Source: a candidate division KSB1 bacterium (GTDB lineage: Bacteria; Zhuqueibacterota; Zhuqueibacteria; Zhuqueibacterales; Zhuqueibacteraceae). From it: a stretch of DNA of 64,000 nucleotides. The stretch lies in the NCBI GenBank assembly GCA_034506255.1, contig JAPDPX010000002.1, positions 320,971-384,970 on the forward strand. The letters are read 5' to 3'. The position numbers and the translations under genes are program-made. The notes under the pieces are model-generated. The model had not been told where the DNA came from and searched no databases. It worked only from the letters and a program-made list of their open reading frames with translations. Of this stretch, positions 1 through 7,876 are shown piece after piece. Numbering within the stretch: the stretch's first letter is position 1; the number at the start of each line of letters is the position of its first letter.

Positions 1-849
1 TTCGTAGATCTGCTTGCGCTCAGGATCCAGCCGCAGAAGAATTTGGAAGGGTTGGATGTCCTTGCGGCCCTTGAAGACGTCGATGATTTCGGAATAGTGG
101 GCATCAATGAACTGCCTGGCCGCCTGGTTGTCCTTGTTCTCGCGCAAGACGATTTCGAGGCGCTCCAGCGACTGCTTGATGTACTCGCGCGCCGGGCCGG
201 GCTCTTCCTGCAGGGCCGACATGCCGTAAAAGTAGTAGTCTTTCAGTTCGCGGAATTTCTTGTAGTTTTCTCCAAAGATGGTGAGGAGGGTGTCTTCCCG
301 ATAATCCCAGCCGTAGACAAACTGGCTGAATTTGGCTTCCTGCAGAATGGCGCGCGCTTTTTCGAAATATTGGGTTCCCGCCAGCGCGCCATACTTGTCG
401 AGCTCGTTGCCGATCAGCAGATAGACATAGAAATCGATTAGCGCGCGCACCGGCACGTAGCCGGGTGAATCCGTGATGGTCTCATTTTGCTGGAAGGGAA
501 AAATGGCGCGTTTGTCGAAGTACTGCAAATCCGGGCCGGAGATCATCAAGCTGCACTGGTAGCGGTCTTCGGTGCTGGTGGGTCGGTATTCCAGGAAAAA
601 CTGCAAACCAATGGTGAAGGGCATCACATAATCTTCCTCGATCCAGTCCTTGGCGTTGATATACTTTTCGACCTTGCCGGCAAAATCAGCCATGCGTGGT
701 TTGAACTCATCGGGCAGCTTGTCCAAAATGGCTGTCACCTTGGCGCGCACAATGCCCTGCTCGGGCGCCGCGACCGCACCCGCGACCGCCAGCAGAAGCA
801 CCAGCCCGACGGTGCGAGCTGTGTTGCGAAGCGGAAAGGTCGAGAACAT
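1..849 (-). CDS. porD: PorD-family (DUF4835) protein, partial at window edge
   Basis: The minus strand reads open from an ATG at 849 down to base 1 (283 codons), so the C-terminus lies outside the window. An SD GGAGG sits just upstream of the start. The protein begins with a signal peptide (hydrophobic GLVLLLAVAGAVAA, about residues 14-28), then shows the spacing of the DUF4835/PorD family: a FFLEYRPTS strand, a helix with FYVYLLIGNELDKYG near the middle, GTQYFEKARAIL, and a YYFYGMSAL segment. PorD is linked to type IX secretion in Bacteroidota. It is divergent from the PorV-like gene at 917, which supports a secretion or outer-membrane role. The family call is from memory of conserved positions; the exact T9SS role is inference. 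Confidence 0.72.
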   Translation of the reverse strand, partial: MFSTFPLRNTARTVGLVLLLAVAGAVAAPEQGIVRAKVTAILDKLPDEFKPRMADFAGKVEKYINAKDWIEEDYVMPFTIGLQFFLEYRPTSTEDRYQCSLMISGPDLQYFDKRAIFPFQQNETITDSPGYVPVRALIDFYVYLLIGNELDKYGALAGTQYFEKARAILQEAKFSQFVYGWDYREDTLLTIFGENYKKFRELKDYYFYGMSALQEEPGPAREYIKQSLERLEIVLRENKDNQAARQFIDAHYSEIIDVFKGRKDIQPFQILLRLDPERKQIYE

Positions 850-916
850 GTTTTTAACCTCCACCGGATAAAACAACACCATTCACGGAACGCGGCCAAT
901 ATAGCCAGAGGGGCGC

Positions 917-1744
917 ATGAAAGTCAAGCATATACTCTGGTGCCTTGTGCTGGTGGGCACCGGCTTTGCCCAGACGCAGGACTATGCGCTCGGCGTCCGG
1001 GCGCAGGCGATGGGAGGCAGCGGCGTCGCGCTGGCGCGGGAGGCGGAAGGTCAACTGCAGAATCCGGCGTTGCTTGCAGAACTGCCGGGGTGGAGCACGA
1101 CGGTGTTTTACTCCCGGCCCTTCGGCTTGCCGGAATTGTCGTTGTCGAGCCTTGCGTTCGCCGGCCGGCTCGGCGGCCTGGGTGTTGGCAGCAGTGCGGT
1201 TGCCTTTGGACATGACTTGTTGCGTGAGCAAACATTGCTGTTGGCTGTTGCCCGGCGCTTCCCATTCCCCGGCCGGCCGGCAGCAGGGGGAATTGCGCTC
1301 GGCCTGCAATTCGGTGTGCAGCAAAAACGCATAGTCAACTACGGCCAGAGTCAAAGCGTCGTTGTCAATGCCGGTGTGCTGGCGCGCCTCCATGACAAGC
1401 TGGTGTGGGGGATGGCGGCCGGCAATCTCATGCGCACCAGGGCGGGCCGCGGTCAGGAACGCTTGCCGCGCCATCTTGCTTGCGGTTTGGCATATGTGGC
1501 CGGCCGCGCGCTCACCCTGCAATTCGATCTCTACAAGCAGCCGCCGTTTCCGCTGGAATGGCGCCTGGGATTGGAGCTGGCGCTGCTGCCGCCGCTCTGG
1601 TTGCGCCTGGGCGGCAGTGAGAACCCCGACCGTTTCACTTGTGGTTTGGCGCTGACAACACGGTCGGCCATGGTTCAAGTCACCACCTTTTCACACGTCG
1701 ACCTGGGTTGGACACAGCAGGCGGCGCTTACCTTGAGAAGATGA
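917..1744 (+). CDS. PorV/PorQ-like outer-membrane beta-barrel protein
   Basis: 275 residues with a short signal peptide (MKVKHILWCLVLVGTGFAQ). The mature protein opens with ALGVRAQAMGGSGVALA, the hallmark N-terminal glycine-rich turn of the PorV/PorQ/UPF0164 group of FadL-like barrels, followed by LQNPALLAELPG, where family members usually have 'NPAGLA'. The rest alternates hydrophobic and polar residues and is rich in Gly, Leu and aromatic residues, as expected for beta strands. An SD AGAGGGG lies right before the ATG. The gene is divergent from the PorD-like gene, with only 67 bp between the starts. PorV proteins shuttle T9SS cargo at the outer membrane; whether this member does so cannot be told from sequence. 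The C-terminus ends in basic residues rather than a terminal Phe. Confidence 0.6.
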   Translation: MKVKHILWCLVLVGTGFAQTQDYALGVRAQAMGGSGVALAREAEGQLQNPALLAELPGWSTTVFYSRPFGLPELSLSSLAFAGRLGGLGVGSSAVAFGHDLLREQTLLLAVARRFPFPGRPAAGGIALGLQFGVQQKRIVNYGQSQSVVVNAGVLARLHDKLVWGMAAGNLMRTRAGRGQERLPRHLACGLAYVAGRALTLQFDLYKQPPFPLEWRLGLELALLPPLWLRLGGSENPDRFTCGLALTTRSAMVQVTTFSHVDLGWTQQAALTLRR

Positions 1745-2389
1745 CATCGTTTGCTCAAAAGGCATTCTCCGCCGCACATTTGTCCCTTGCTTTGTCCTTC
1801 CTGAATTTTGCCTGCCGGCCGGCTGTGGTCCGGAGGAAATGGCTCGTGTGAAGTGCCCCCCCCTGCCGGAGTTGACCGCACGTTGGCTGCAAAATTTTTA
1901 TGCACCCCTCTGGATGCTCGGGCGTCGCGATCAAATCGGCGCTTCTCGCGGAGGGAGTCAATCTGGGTGCACAATGCAGGTGGCAGCTTCGGGCTGGCAG
2001 CCTGTGCGACGGCGTTTTTTTGATGAAGTGAGAAAAAGTTCCGTCTCCTGTGCCGCACCTTTTTCACCTTTTTCACATTCCGGCCGCGTTGCCCCGGCGC
2101 TGAAGTGTGGCGTGGCGAATCATGATGGTGAATCATTCGAACAGGCGAGGCGAACTCCACGTCCCGATCTGCAACGCATTCATTGTGCACGCCGTTTTCT
2201 GCCCGCAGAACTGTCGTCTGGCGGATGACACGCGCACACGCTCCAGCAGAACGGAAATAGGCCTTGCATTGCGAGCGGGAATTCTTTATAATAATTTCGC
2301 TTTGAATGACATGCACGTTGTGTGTTGACATGTGTGTGACTGCAGCCGGAAACGAGGCGTGCGGAGTTGGGTCTCGCGCAAGAGGTGGA
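1745..2389. other. Intergenic region without a convincing gene
   Basis: About 645 bases between the PorV-like gene and the YpdA-like gene. Short open frames occur on both strands, including one with a purine-rich stretch close to an ATG at 1839, but their translations are rich in Arg, Ser and Cys without domain-like pattern and overlap one another. The only structured signal is the promoter-like pair at 2264-2292. Confidence 0.5.
2264..2292 (+). promoter_or_regulatory. Sigma70-type promoter for the YpdA-like gene
   Basis: TTGCAT (2264-2269) and TATAAT (2287-2292) are separated by exactly 17 bases, an optimal vegetative-promoter arrangement with a perfect -10. It lies about 100 bases upstream of the chosen ATG at 2390, on the same strand. 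The match is seen directly; activity is inferred. Confidence 0.55.
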
Positions 2390-3409
2390 ATGGATCGCAA
2401 ATCACCAGTCGATGTTTTGATCGTTGGCGCAGGGCCGGTGGGGCTCGCGTGCGGTATTGCGGCACAGCGCAGCGGGCTTTCCGCTCTGATTGTTGAAAAG
2501 GGCGCGCTCACCAACGCGCTCTGCCATTTCCCGCGAAACATGCGATTCTTTTCCACTCCCGAGCTGCTGGAGATTGGCGACATCCCCTTCATCATTTCCG
2601 GTGACAAACCCACGCGGACGGATGCCCTCAACTATTACCGCCGTGTCGCGCAGCATTATGACCTGCGTCTCCATCTCTATGAAAAAGTCCTGCGCATTAC
2701 CAAGGCCGCGGACACTTTCATTGTCTCCAGCGCGGCCGCAGACTATCAAGCCGGCAGCGTGGTGATCGCCACCGGCTATTACGATCATCCCAATCTGCTC
2801 AACGTTCCCGGTGAAGATCTCCCCAAGGTCTCTCATTATTACACCGAGCCGTTTCCTTTTTTTCGGCGGAAGGTTGCGGTGATCGGCGGGAAAAATTCGG
2901 CGGTGGAAGCTGCGCTCGACCTCTACCGCCATGGCGCGCAGGTCACGTTGATTCATCGCGGGCCGGAGATTCGGCAAAGTGTCAAGTACTGGATCCTGCC
3001 CGATATTCTCAACCGCATTCAAGAGGGCAGCATCGCGGCGCGCTTCAACACGCGCGTGGTGCAGATCACCCACGACGCACTCCTGCTGCAAAACCAGACG
3101 GGCGAAACCGAGACTCTGGCGAATGATTTCGTCTTTGCCCTCACCGGTTATCATCCCGATTATGCCTTTTTGCAGGCGTGCGGCATCGAGATCATCGGCG
3201 GGGAAAACTGCCCGCGTCATGATCCCGCGACTTTCGAGACCAACGTGCCCGGTCTGTACGTCGCGGGTGTGGTGGCCGCCGGCGGCAACGGCAACAAGAT
3301 CTTCATCGAGAATGGCCGCGAGCATGCCGGGGTGATCATGCGCCACCTCGCCGGGCGCCTGCGGAATCAAGCCCGGCGCGCGGCCGTCAATGAACTTGCC
3401 CGGGTATAA
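2390..3409 (+). CDS. ypdA: YpdA-family FAD/NADPH reductase (putative bacilliredoxin/bacillithiol disulfide reductase)
   Basis: 339 residues. An N-terminal FAD Rossmann motif IVGAGPVGLACG (residues 11-22) is followed by the YpdA-specific block RNMRFFSTPELLEIGDIPF, a second dinucleotide motif VAVIGGKNSAVEAALDLY, then IRQSVKYWILPDILNRI and a C-terminal GLYVAGVVAAGG FAD loop. There is no CxxC redox pair as in thioredoxin reductase, which fits YpdA. The family reduces bacillithiol disulfide or bacilliredoxins with NADPH in the cytoplasm. The open frame extends upstream to 2306, but the ATG at 2390 is preceded by AAGAGGTGG and directly opens the Rossmann fold. No bacillithiol synthesis genes (bshABC) are in the window, so the thiol partner is inferred. 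Confidence 0.85.
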   Translation: MDRKSPVDVLIVGAGPVGLACGIAAQRSGLSALIVEKGALTNALCHFPRNMRFFSTPELLEIGDIPFIISGDKPTRTDALNYYRRVAQHYDLRLHLYEKVLRITKAADTFIVSSAAADYQAGSVVIATGYYDHPNLLNVPGEDLPKVSHYYTEPFPFFRRKVAVIGGKNSAVEAALDLYRHGAQVTLIHRGPEIRQSVKYWILPDILNRIQEGSIAARFNTRVVQITHDALLLQNQTGETETLANDFVFALTGYHPDYAFLQACGIEIIGGENCPRHDPATFETNVPGLYVAGVVAAGGNGNKIFIENGREHAGVIMRHLAGRLRNQARRAAVNELARV

Positions 3410-3485
3410 AACGGGCGCGTGACACTCAGCCTGCTGCGTGCAGGATTACGGAAGCGAATTTTCCACTCAGTCTGGGGAGTGCAAG

Positions 3486-4049
3486 ATGATCCGCAAAACC
3501 GGTTTGTGCTTGAGCCTGGTTGGGATGGTTGTCCTGCTCGCCGGCGGGACCTGCTCGCCGCCGCCACCGCAACAACGTCCGGGCAATGCTTATGAAGGCT
3601 CGGCGCACTGGGCGCGCGATCTGGCGCAACCGTTGATCACCAACTTTGCCGCTGATGCCCAACTCTACAACATCATGGGCATTCAAATCTTCCGGGACGG
3701 GCGGCTGCCCGCCAATCAGGGAAGCTGGGGGCTGGTCGCCTGGAGTCCCTCGCAGCAGCAAGAATTCCAGGTCAATGTGCGGCCTGACGGCTCCACCTCG
3801 ACCAGCACGCGGCCGCAGACCTCGCCGCCGGGCGCCAATGGTCAGCCGTTGCCGGCGGGCTGGGTCAACAGCACGGACATTTTCAATGCCACGGCTCCGC
3901 ATCGCGATCCGGCCGCCACTTTGGCGACGCTGGCGGCGTTCAACATCGCCACCTATTCGCAGCCGATGTGGGGCATCAACTTCAATGCCGGTGCACAACC
4001 GACACATTACGTGAAGTTCGACGGAACCTATATCGGCACCTCGCCTTGA
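3486..4049 (+). CDS. Hypothetical lipoprotein
   Basis: 187 residues with a type II signal peptide: basic MIRK, hydrophobic core, then a lipobox-like LAGGTC placing the lipidated Cys near residue 23, followed by a proline-rich linker. The mature part is small, polar and aromatic-rich (SWGLVAWSPSQQQEF, ending HYVKFDGTYIGTSP) and resembles no family I recognise. The start at 3486 is chosen because the signal peptide begins there; an upstream in-frame ATG at 3438 would put non-signal residues ahead of it. It lies between the YpdA-like gene and lpdA in the same direction with about 80-base gaps, so co-transcription is possible but not shown. Confidence 0.65.
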   Translation: MIRKTGLCLSLVGMVVLLAGGTCSPPPPQQRPGNAYEGSAHWARDLAQPLITNFAADAQLYNIMGIQIFRDGRLPANQGSWGLVAWSPSQQQEFQVNVRPDGSTSTSTRPQTSPPGANGQPLPAGWVNSTDIFNATAPHRDPAATLATLAAFNIATYSQPMWGINFNAGAQPTHYVKFDGTYIGTSP

Positions 4050-4132
4050 GGTTGAATGTTGCGTTCTCCGGCAAGTCGAACCGCACGCAGGTTTTTCCTG
4101 CGGGTGCAGATTGAAATCCAGAGGAGTGAAGT

Positions 4133-5527
4133 TTGAAAGAATTCGATTTGGTGGTTGTTGGCGGCGGCCCCGGCGGTTATGTCGCGGCGATTCGTGCGGC
4201 CCAGCTCGGCATGAAAGTCGCCGTCATCGAAAAGGACAAGCTCGGCGGTTTGTGTTTGAATTGGGGCTGCATTCCGAGCAAGGCGCTGCTGCGCTCGGCG
4301 GAAGTTTATCACCTGCTGCAGCATGTCCAGGAGTTTGGCCTGGGCGTGGAGAGGGTCTCGTTCGAGTGGCAGAAGATCATTCAACGCAGCCGCAGAATCT
4401 CCGAGCAGATCAACAAGGGTGTGCACTTCCTGTTCCGCAAGAACAAAATCGAACACATTGATGGCGCCGGGCGTTTGCGCAAGGGCAACGTTGTCGAAGT
4501 CACCAAAGACGGCAAGGCAGTGGGTGAATACAAAGGCCGGAACCTTGTCATCGCCACCGGCGGCGCACATCGTTCGCTGCCCGGGGTCGCGCTCGATCGC
4601 CAGCGGGTGCTCACCAGCACCGAGGCCATGATTCTGCCGGAGAAGCCGAAAGCGATGATCATCATCGGCGGCGGCCCGATTGGCGTGGAATTCGCCTATT
4701 TCTACAATGCCTTCGGCTGCAAGGTGACCATTCTGGAGATGATGCCGCAAATTCTGCCGCTGGAAGATGAAGAAATCGTGAAGGCGCTCACCGCCAATTT
4801 CAAGAAAAGCGGGATTGCGGTGGAGACCAATGCCAAAGTTTCCGGCGTCGCGGTGGGGGCGCAGGAGGTCACCGTGAACTATACCGTCGGCGATGCCGAA
4901 AAGAAGATCACCGGCGAGGTGGCGCTCATGGCGATCGGCTTTGCCGGTCAGACCGCCAACCTTGGCCTGGAGGAAATCGGCGTGACGGTGGAGAAGAGTT
5001 TTATCACGGTTGACCGGCGGACATACGCCACCTCGGTGCCCGGGGTGTATGCCATTGGCGATGTGATCGGGCCGCCGCTGCTGGCACACGTGGCTTCAGC
5101 CGAAGGCATCGCCTGCGTCGAGCACATCGCGGGCAAGGCGCCCCATCCGGTGGATTACAACAACATCCCCGGCTGCACCTACTGCCAGCCGCAAGTCGGC
5201 AGTGTGGGATTGACCGAGAAACAGGCGCGTGAAAAAGGCTATGAGGTGGCCGTCGGCCGCTTCCCGTTCCGGCCGCTGGGCAAGGCGGTGGCGGTGGGGG
5301 AGACCGAAGGATTCGTCAAGCTGGTGGTCGACAAGAGATACGGCGAGATCCTGGGCGCGCACATTCTCGGCAGCGAAGCGACGGATATGATCGCAGAGCT
5401 GGTGGCGGCGCGGGCATTGGAAACCACGGTGCACACGCTGGCCAGGGTCGTGCATGCACATCCGACCTTCACCGAAGCGGTGATGGAAGCAGCCGCGGAC
5501 GCGCTGGGCGAGGCGATCCACATTTAA
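4133..5527 (+). CDS. lpdA: Dihydrolipoyl dehydrogenase (E3)
   Basis: 464 residues, the usual length. It carries the FAD motif VVGGGPGGYVAAIRAAQLG, the redox-active disulfide in GLCLNWGCIPSK (Cys41 and Cys46), the NAD-binding IIGGGPIGVEFAYFYNAFG, the second FAD motif GVYAIGDVIG, and the C-terminal HAHPTFTEAVMEAA carrying the catalytic His. It oxidises dihydrolipoamide in 2-oxo-acid dehydrogenase or glycine-cleavage complexes, passing electrons to NAD+. The start is a TTG: a good SD, GAGGAG at 4121-4126, sits 6 bases upstream and no ATG fits. No E1/E2 or gcv genes are adjacent, so which complex it serves is unknown. Confidence 0.95.
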   Translation: MKEFDLVVVGGGPGGYVAAIRAAQLGMKVAVIEKDKLGGLCLNWGCIPSKALLRSAEVYHLLQHVQEFGLGVERVSFEWQKIIQRSRRISEQINKGVHFLFRKNKIEHIDGAGRLRKGNVVEVTKDGKAVGEYKGRNLVIATGGAHRSLPGVALDRQRVLTSTEAMILPEKPKAMIIIGGGPIGVEFAYFYNAFGCKVTILEMMPQILPLEDEEIVKALTANFKKSGIAVETNAKVSGVAVGAQEVTVNYTVGDAEKKITGEVALMAIGFAGQTANLGLEEIGVTVEKSFITVDRRTYATSVPGVYAIGDVIGPPLLAHVASAEGIACVEHIAGKAPHPVDYNNIPGCTYCQPQVGSVGLTEKQAREKGYEVAVGRFPFRPLGKAVAVGETEGFVKLVVDKRYGEILGAHILGSEATDMIAELVAARALETTVHTLARVVHAHPTFTEAVMEAAADALGEAIHI

Positions 5528-5547
5528 TGCCTGTTGGACAACGTCCG

Positions 5548-5567
5548 ACCCCCGCGGCGCCGGGGGT
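5548..5567 (+). terminator. GC-rich hairpin after lpdA
   Basis: ACCCCCG (5548-5554) and CGGGGGT (5561-5567) form a perfect 7-bp stem with a 6-base loop, 21 bases past the lpdA stop. There is no T-run, so it may be a Rho-dependent end or simply a transcript-stabilising hairpin. Confidence 0.4.
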
Positions 5568-5772
5568 TGCAAAACGGCGGGCTTGTGAAAACTCTGCGGA
5601 ATTCAAGGCAACGGCCAGGCCGTCGCAGAAACAGTCGTTGGGAAGCGGGTGCTTGTGAATGGCGACTGTTGAGGAGATATTGCCGCCCATCCGCACACCG
5701 GCGTGGCTCGGGAGCGGCCGGGGAGTCGGGCTACAATTCACTGATCTCACCACCATACAAGGAGAAGCTGCA

Positions 5773-5868
5773 ATGATGAAAAAGAAGGCCGTCAAGAAGG
5801 CAGCCAAGAAAAAAGCCACCAAGAAGAAGGCGGCTGCCAGAAAAAAAGCAGCGGCGAAGAAGAAGTAA
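5773..5868 (+). CDS. 31-residue lysine/alanine-rich basic mini-protein
   Basis: Starts ATGATG at 5773 with an SD AAGGAG 6 bases upstream. Sixteen of 31 residues are Lys and ten are Ala, arranged as KKKA/KKAA blocks, like the C-terminal tails of histone H1 or bacterial HU/Hc1-type nucleoid proteins. It lacks any folded domain, so it is a free tail. A role in binding DNA, RNA or polyphosphate is inferred from charge. The strong SD, clean stop and following hairpin argue that it is a real gene despite its size. Upstream in the same frame there is no earlier ATG with an SD. Confidence 0.6.
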   Translation: MMKKKAVKKAAKKKATKKKAAARKKAAAKKK

Positions 5869-5918
5869 GCAGGCGACTGTAACGAGTCGGCCGCTGTCGG
5901 CCTGGTTGAGTTGCAGCG

Positions 5919-5942
5919 TCAGTCCCGCTGCGGCGGGACTGA
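5919..5942 (+). terminator. Hairpin terminator after the lysine-rich gene
   Basis: TCAGTCCCGC (5919-5928) and GCGGGACTGA (5933-5942) pair perfectly over 10 bp with a 4-base loop, followed by the short T-rich TGTTT. It lies 50 bases after the mini-protein stop and before nuoA, so it probably separates the two transcripts. The weak T-run keeps confidence moderate. Confidence 0.5.
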
Positions 5943-6013
5943 TGTTTCGCAGTTGCACGACGCGATGAAATGGGATCACCGCGTTTTTTACATAAACCGC
6001 AAGCGGGTGTCTG

Positions 6014-6367
6014 ATGAGCAGTTTGGTGTCCGTTCTCACGACTTTCGTGCTGCTCGGCGGCCTGGTCGGGTTGCTCCTGGTGTTGTCCTCCTGGCTCGGC
6101 CCCAAACGCACCAACAGCGTGAAAGAGGTGCCGTTCGAATGCGGCTGGGTTCCGATTGCCCTGCCCGGCGAACGGCGTTCGATTCGATTCTACATGATCG
6201 CGATCCTGTTCGTGCTTTTCGATATTGAAATCGTTTTTCTCTTCCCCTGGGCCACGGTGTTTCGCGAGCTGGGGCCGGGCGGATTTTTCAGCATGCTGAC
6301 TTTCGTGGGCATTCTCGTGCTGGGACTGCTCTACGCGTGGAAGCGAGGTGCTTTGGAATGGGATTGA
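6014..6367 (+). CDS. nuoA: NADH-quinone oxidoreductase subunit A
   Basis: 117 residues with three predicted membrane helices (about 5-27, 59-80, 88-108). The conserved loop VPFECGWVPI between helices 1 and 2 carries the Cys that marks NuoA/ND3, and the acidic VLFDIEIVFLFPW helix 2 is typical. It is a membrane-arm subunit at the quinone-site junction of complex I. It overlaps nuoB by 10 bases (stop at 6365-6367, nuoB ATG at 6358), indicating translational coupling. Confidence 0.95.
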   Translation: MSSLVSVLTTFVLLGGLVGLLLVLSSWLGPKRTNSVKEVPFECGWVPIALPGERRSIRFYMIAILFVLFDIEIVFLFPWATVFRELGPGGFFSMLTFVGILVLGLLYAWKRGALEWD

Positions 6368-6834
6368 GAAATCTTCTCGGTGGCGACAATTTTGTCACTT
6401 CGCGCGTCGATGCCGCTGTCGGCTGGGCGCGCAAGTTTTCCCTGTTTCAATATCCGTTTGTCACGGCCTGCTGCGGCATGGAATACATGGCGGTCTCCGG
6501 GCCGCAATATGATCTTGACCGCTTCGGAGCCGCCCTCCCGCGTTTCAGCCCGCGCCAGGCTGACGTTCTGTTTGTCGTCGGCACGATCAGTCAGAAGATC
6601 GCGCCGATCTTGCGCCGGGTTTACGACCAGATGTGCGAACCCAAATGGGTGGTCGCCTTCGGTGTCTGTACCTGCACCGGTGGCTTTTACGACAACTACT
6701 CCACCGTTCAGGGCATCGACACCATCGTGCCGGTGGATGTTTACATTCCCGGCTGCCCGCCGCGGCCGGAAACCGTGCTGCAGGGTATCATGCTGCTGCA
6801 GGAGAAAATTCAAAAGCAGAAGCAGGAGTATTAA
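6358..6834 (+). CDS. nuoB: NADH-quinone oxidoreductase subunit B (copy 1)
   Basis: 158 residues. The N2 [4Fe-4S] ligands are present: the tandem pair Cys38-Cys39 in TACCGMEYM, Cys104 in FGVCTCTGGF and Cys133 in PGCPPRPE; the 65- and 29-residue spacings match classical NuoB. It carries the terminal cluster that passes electrons to quinone. The ATG at 6358, inside the nuoA 3' end, is chosen over the in-frame ATG at 6337, which would extend into nuoA. It is followed not by nuoC but by a foreign-looking insert of about 2 kb. A second NuoB is at 16775. Confidence 0.95.
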   Translation: MGLRNLLGGDNFVTSRVDAAVGWARKFSLFQYPFVTACCGMEYMAVSGPQYDLDRFGAALPRFSPRQADVLFVVGTISQKIAPILRRVYDQMCEPKWVVAFGVCTCTGGFYDNYSTVQGIDTIVPVDVYIPGCPPRPETVLQGIMLLQEKIQKQKQEY

Positions 6835-6851
6835 AACTTGGCCATGCTCAA

Positions 6852-7760
6852 ATGCAGACCCTCGGACAAAATTTCAAGTTTCACATTTTGATCGTAACGC
6901 TTTGCAGGCTCCTTTGTAATGACGCTCTACTGGCGCACCAGCGTTTAAATCAAAATAGTGATCACCAATTTTACCCACTCCATTTAGGGGATTCGTGGGA
7001 GTATTTTGTCAATGGCTGGATGGGCGTTCGAGAAGATACGTAGGTTGTTTCAATGGCGCGTGATACAACGATAGCGGCGAAGGCGTTTAAAGTTGTGGCG
7101 ACAAAATCCCTTCGTTTTAACGGCACAAGCTTGTCTTTCGAGCGAGTCGACACTCTTGGTGACGTTTACAAATACGATCCTAGCACGCAAAGGGAAGTTT
7201 TGCTGTATCGTTTCTCGGATCTCTCAAGATCGTTCTGGCCTTCTCAAAACCATCTGGCGCGGTTCGATACTTCATACACTGATGAGGTGTTTTCAAAGGC
7301 GCGAAAAATTTTAAGAACGAACTTCTATTTTTCCAACGACACCACGCAACTGCTTTTTGTTTACGACTTTGCTGATAGCCTAGGTCTTATCAGATCGGAT
7401 TTTGGTCATTTGCAAGGCACTTTCCTTGGCGGGGCCCGAATAAACGGCGTTCTATACGGGACCTTCACTTCAGTTAAGGAAAAGTATGAAACGCCGGTGA
7501 GTTTTACGCTTTATCAAAACTATCCAAATCCTTTTAGGACGAGTAGCACCATTGAATTTTTGATCACAAACTCAAGCTACGTTACCTTGAAAGTTTTTGA
7601 TGTTCTAGGACGAGAAATTATCTCGTTGATAGATGCTCACCTTTCTGCTGGAAAGCACAAAGTCGTTTGGCACCCTGAAAGGCTTGCCGCTGGAAAATAT
7701 TTTTACAGACTCAGCTTTGAAACGCACAGCAAGGTGAGAGAGCTTACTTTTCAGAAGTAA
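6852..7760 (+). pseudogene. T9SS-sorted surface protein gene interrupted by an in-frame amber codon
   Basis: One frame runs from ATG 6852 to the stop at 7758-7760, broken only by TAG at 7041-7043 (codon 64). Before it lie a hydrophobic N-terminus and FYPLHLGDSWEYFV, a motif common at the start of mature FCB surface proteins; after it come VVSMARDTTIAAKAFKVVA and about 230 more residues. The last 80 residues are a type A T9SS C-terminal sorting domain: YQNYPNPFRTSSTIEF, then VTLKVFDVLGREI, LSAGKHKVVWHPE and GKYFYRLSF. The two halves read as one domain, so a nonsense mutation is the simplest reading. Translation restarting at ATG 7053 would give a product without an export signal. Base composition is visibly AT-richer than the flanking nuo genes. 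Confidence 0.7.
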
Positions 7761-7876
7761 CGCCATTCCATCCCGACTATTTTTAGTTTGAGCATTGATG
7801 AAGAATGATAACGACACGGCAAATCATCTTTAGCGCCAGCTTGCAAACCTTTCTGACGCTGGGCGAAATAGCTTTA

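Noticed and set aside
1839..2228. Open frame of 129 codons with a GGAGGAA just before its ATG
   Set aside because: The SD touches the ATG too closely (about 2 bases), the translation is composition-driven, and the true -35/-10 pair for the next gene lies downstream.
2325..2330. TTGACA just before the YpdA-like gene as its -35
   Set aside because: No -10 at the right distance; the TTGCAT/TATAAT pair upstream is better.
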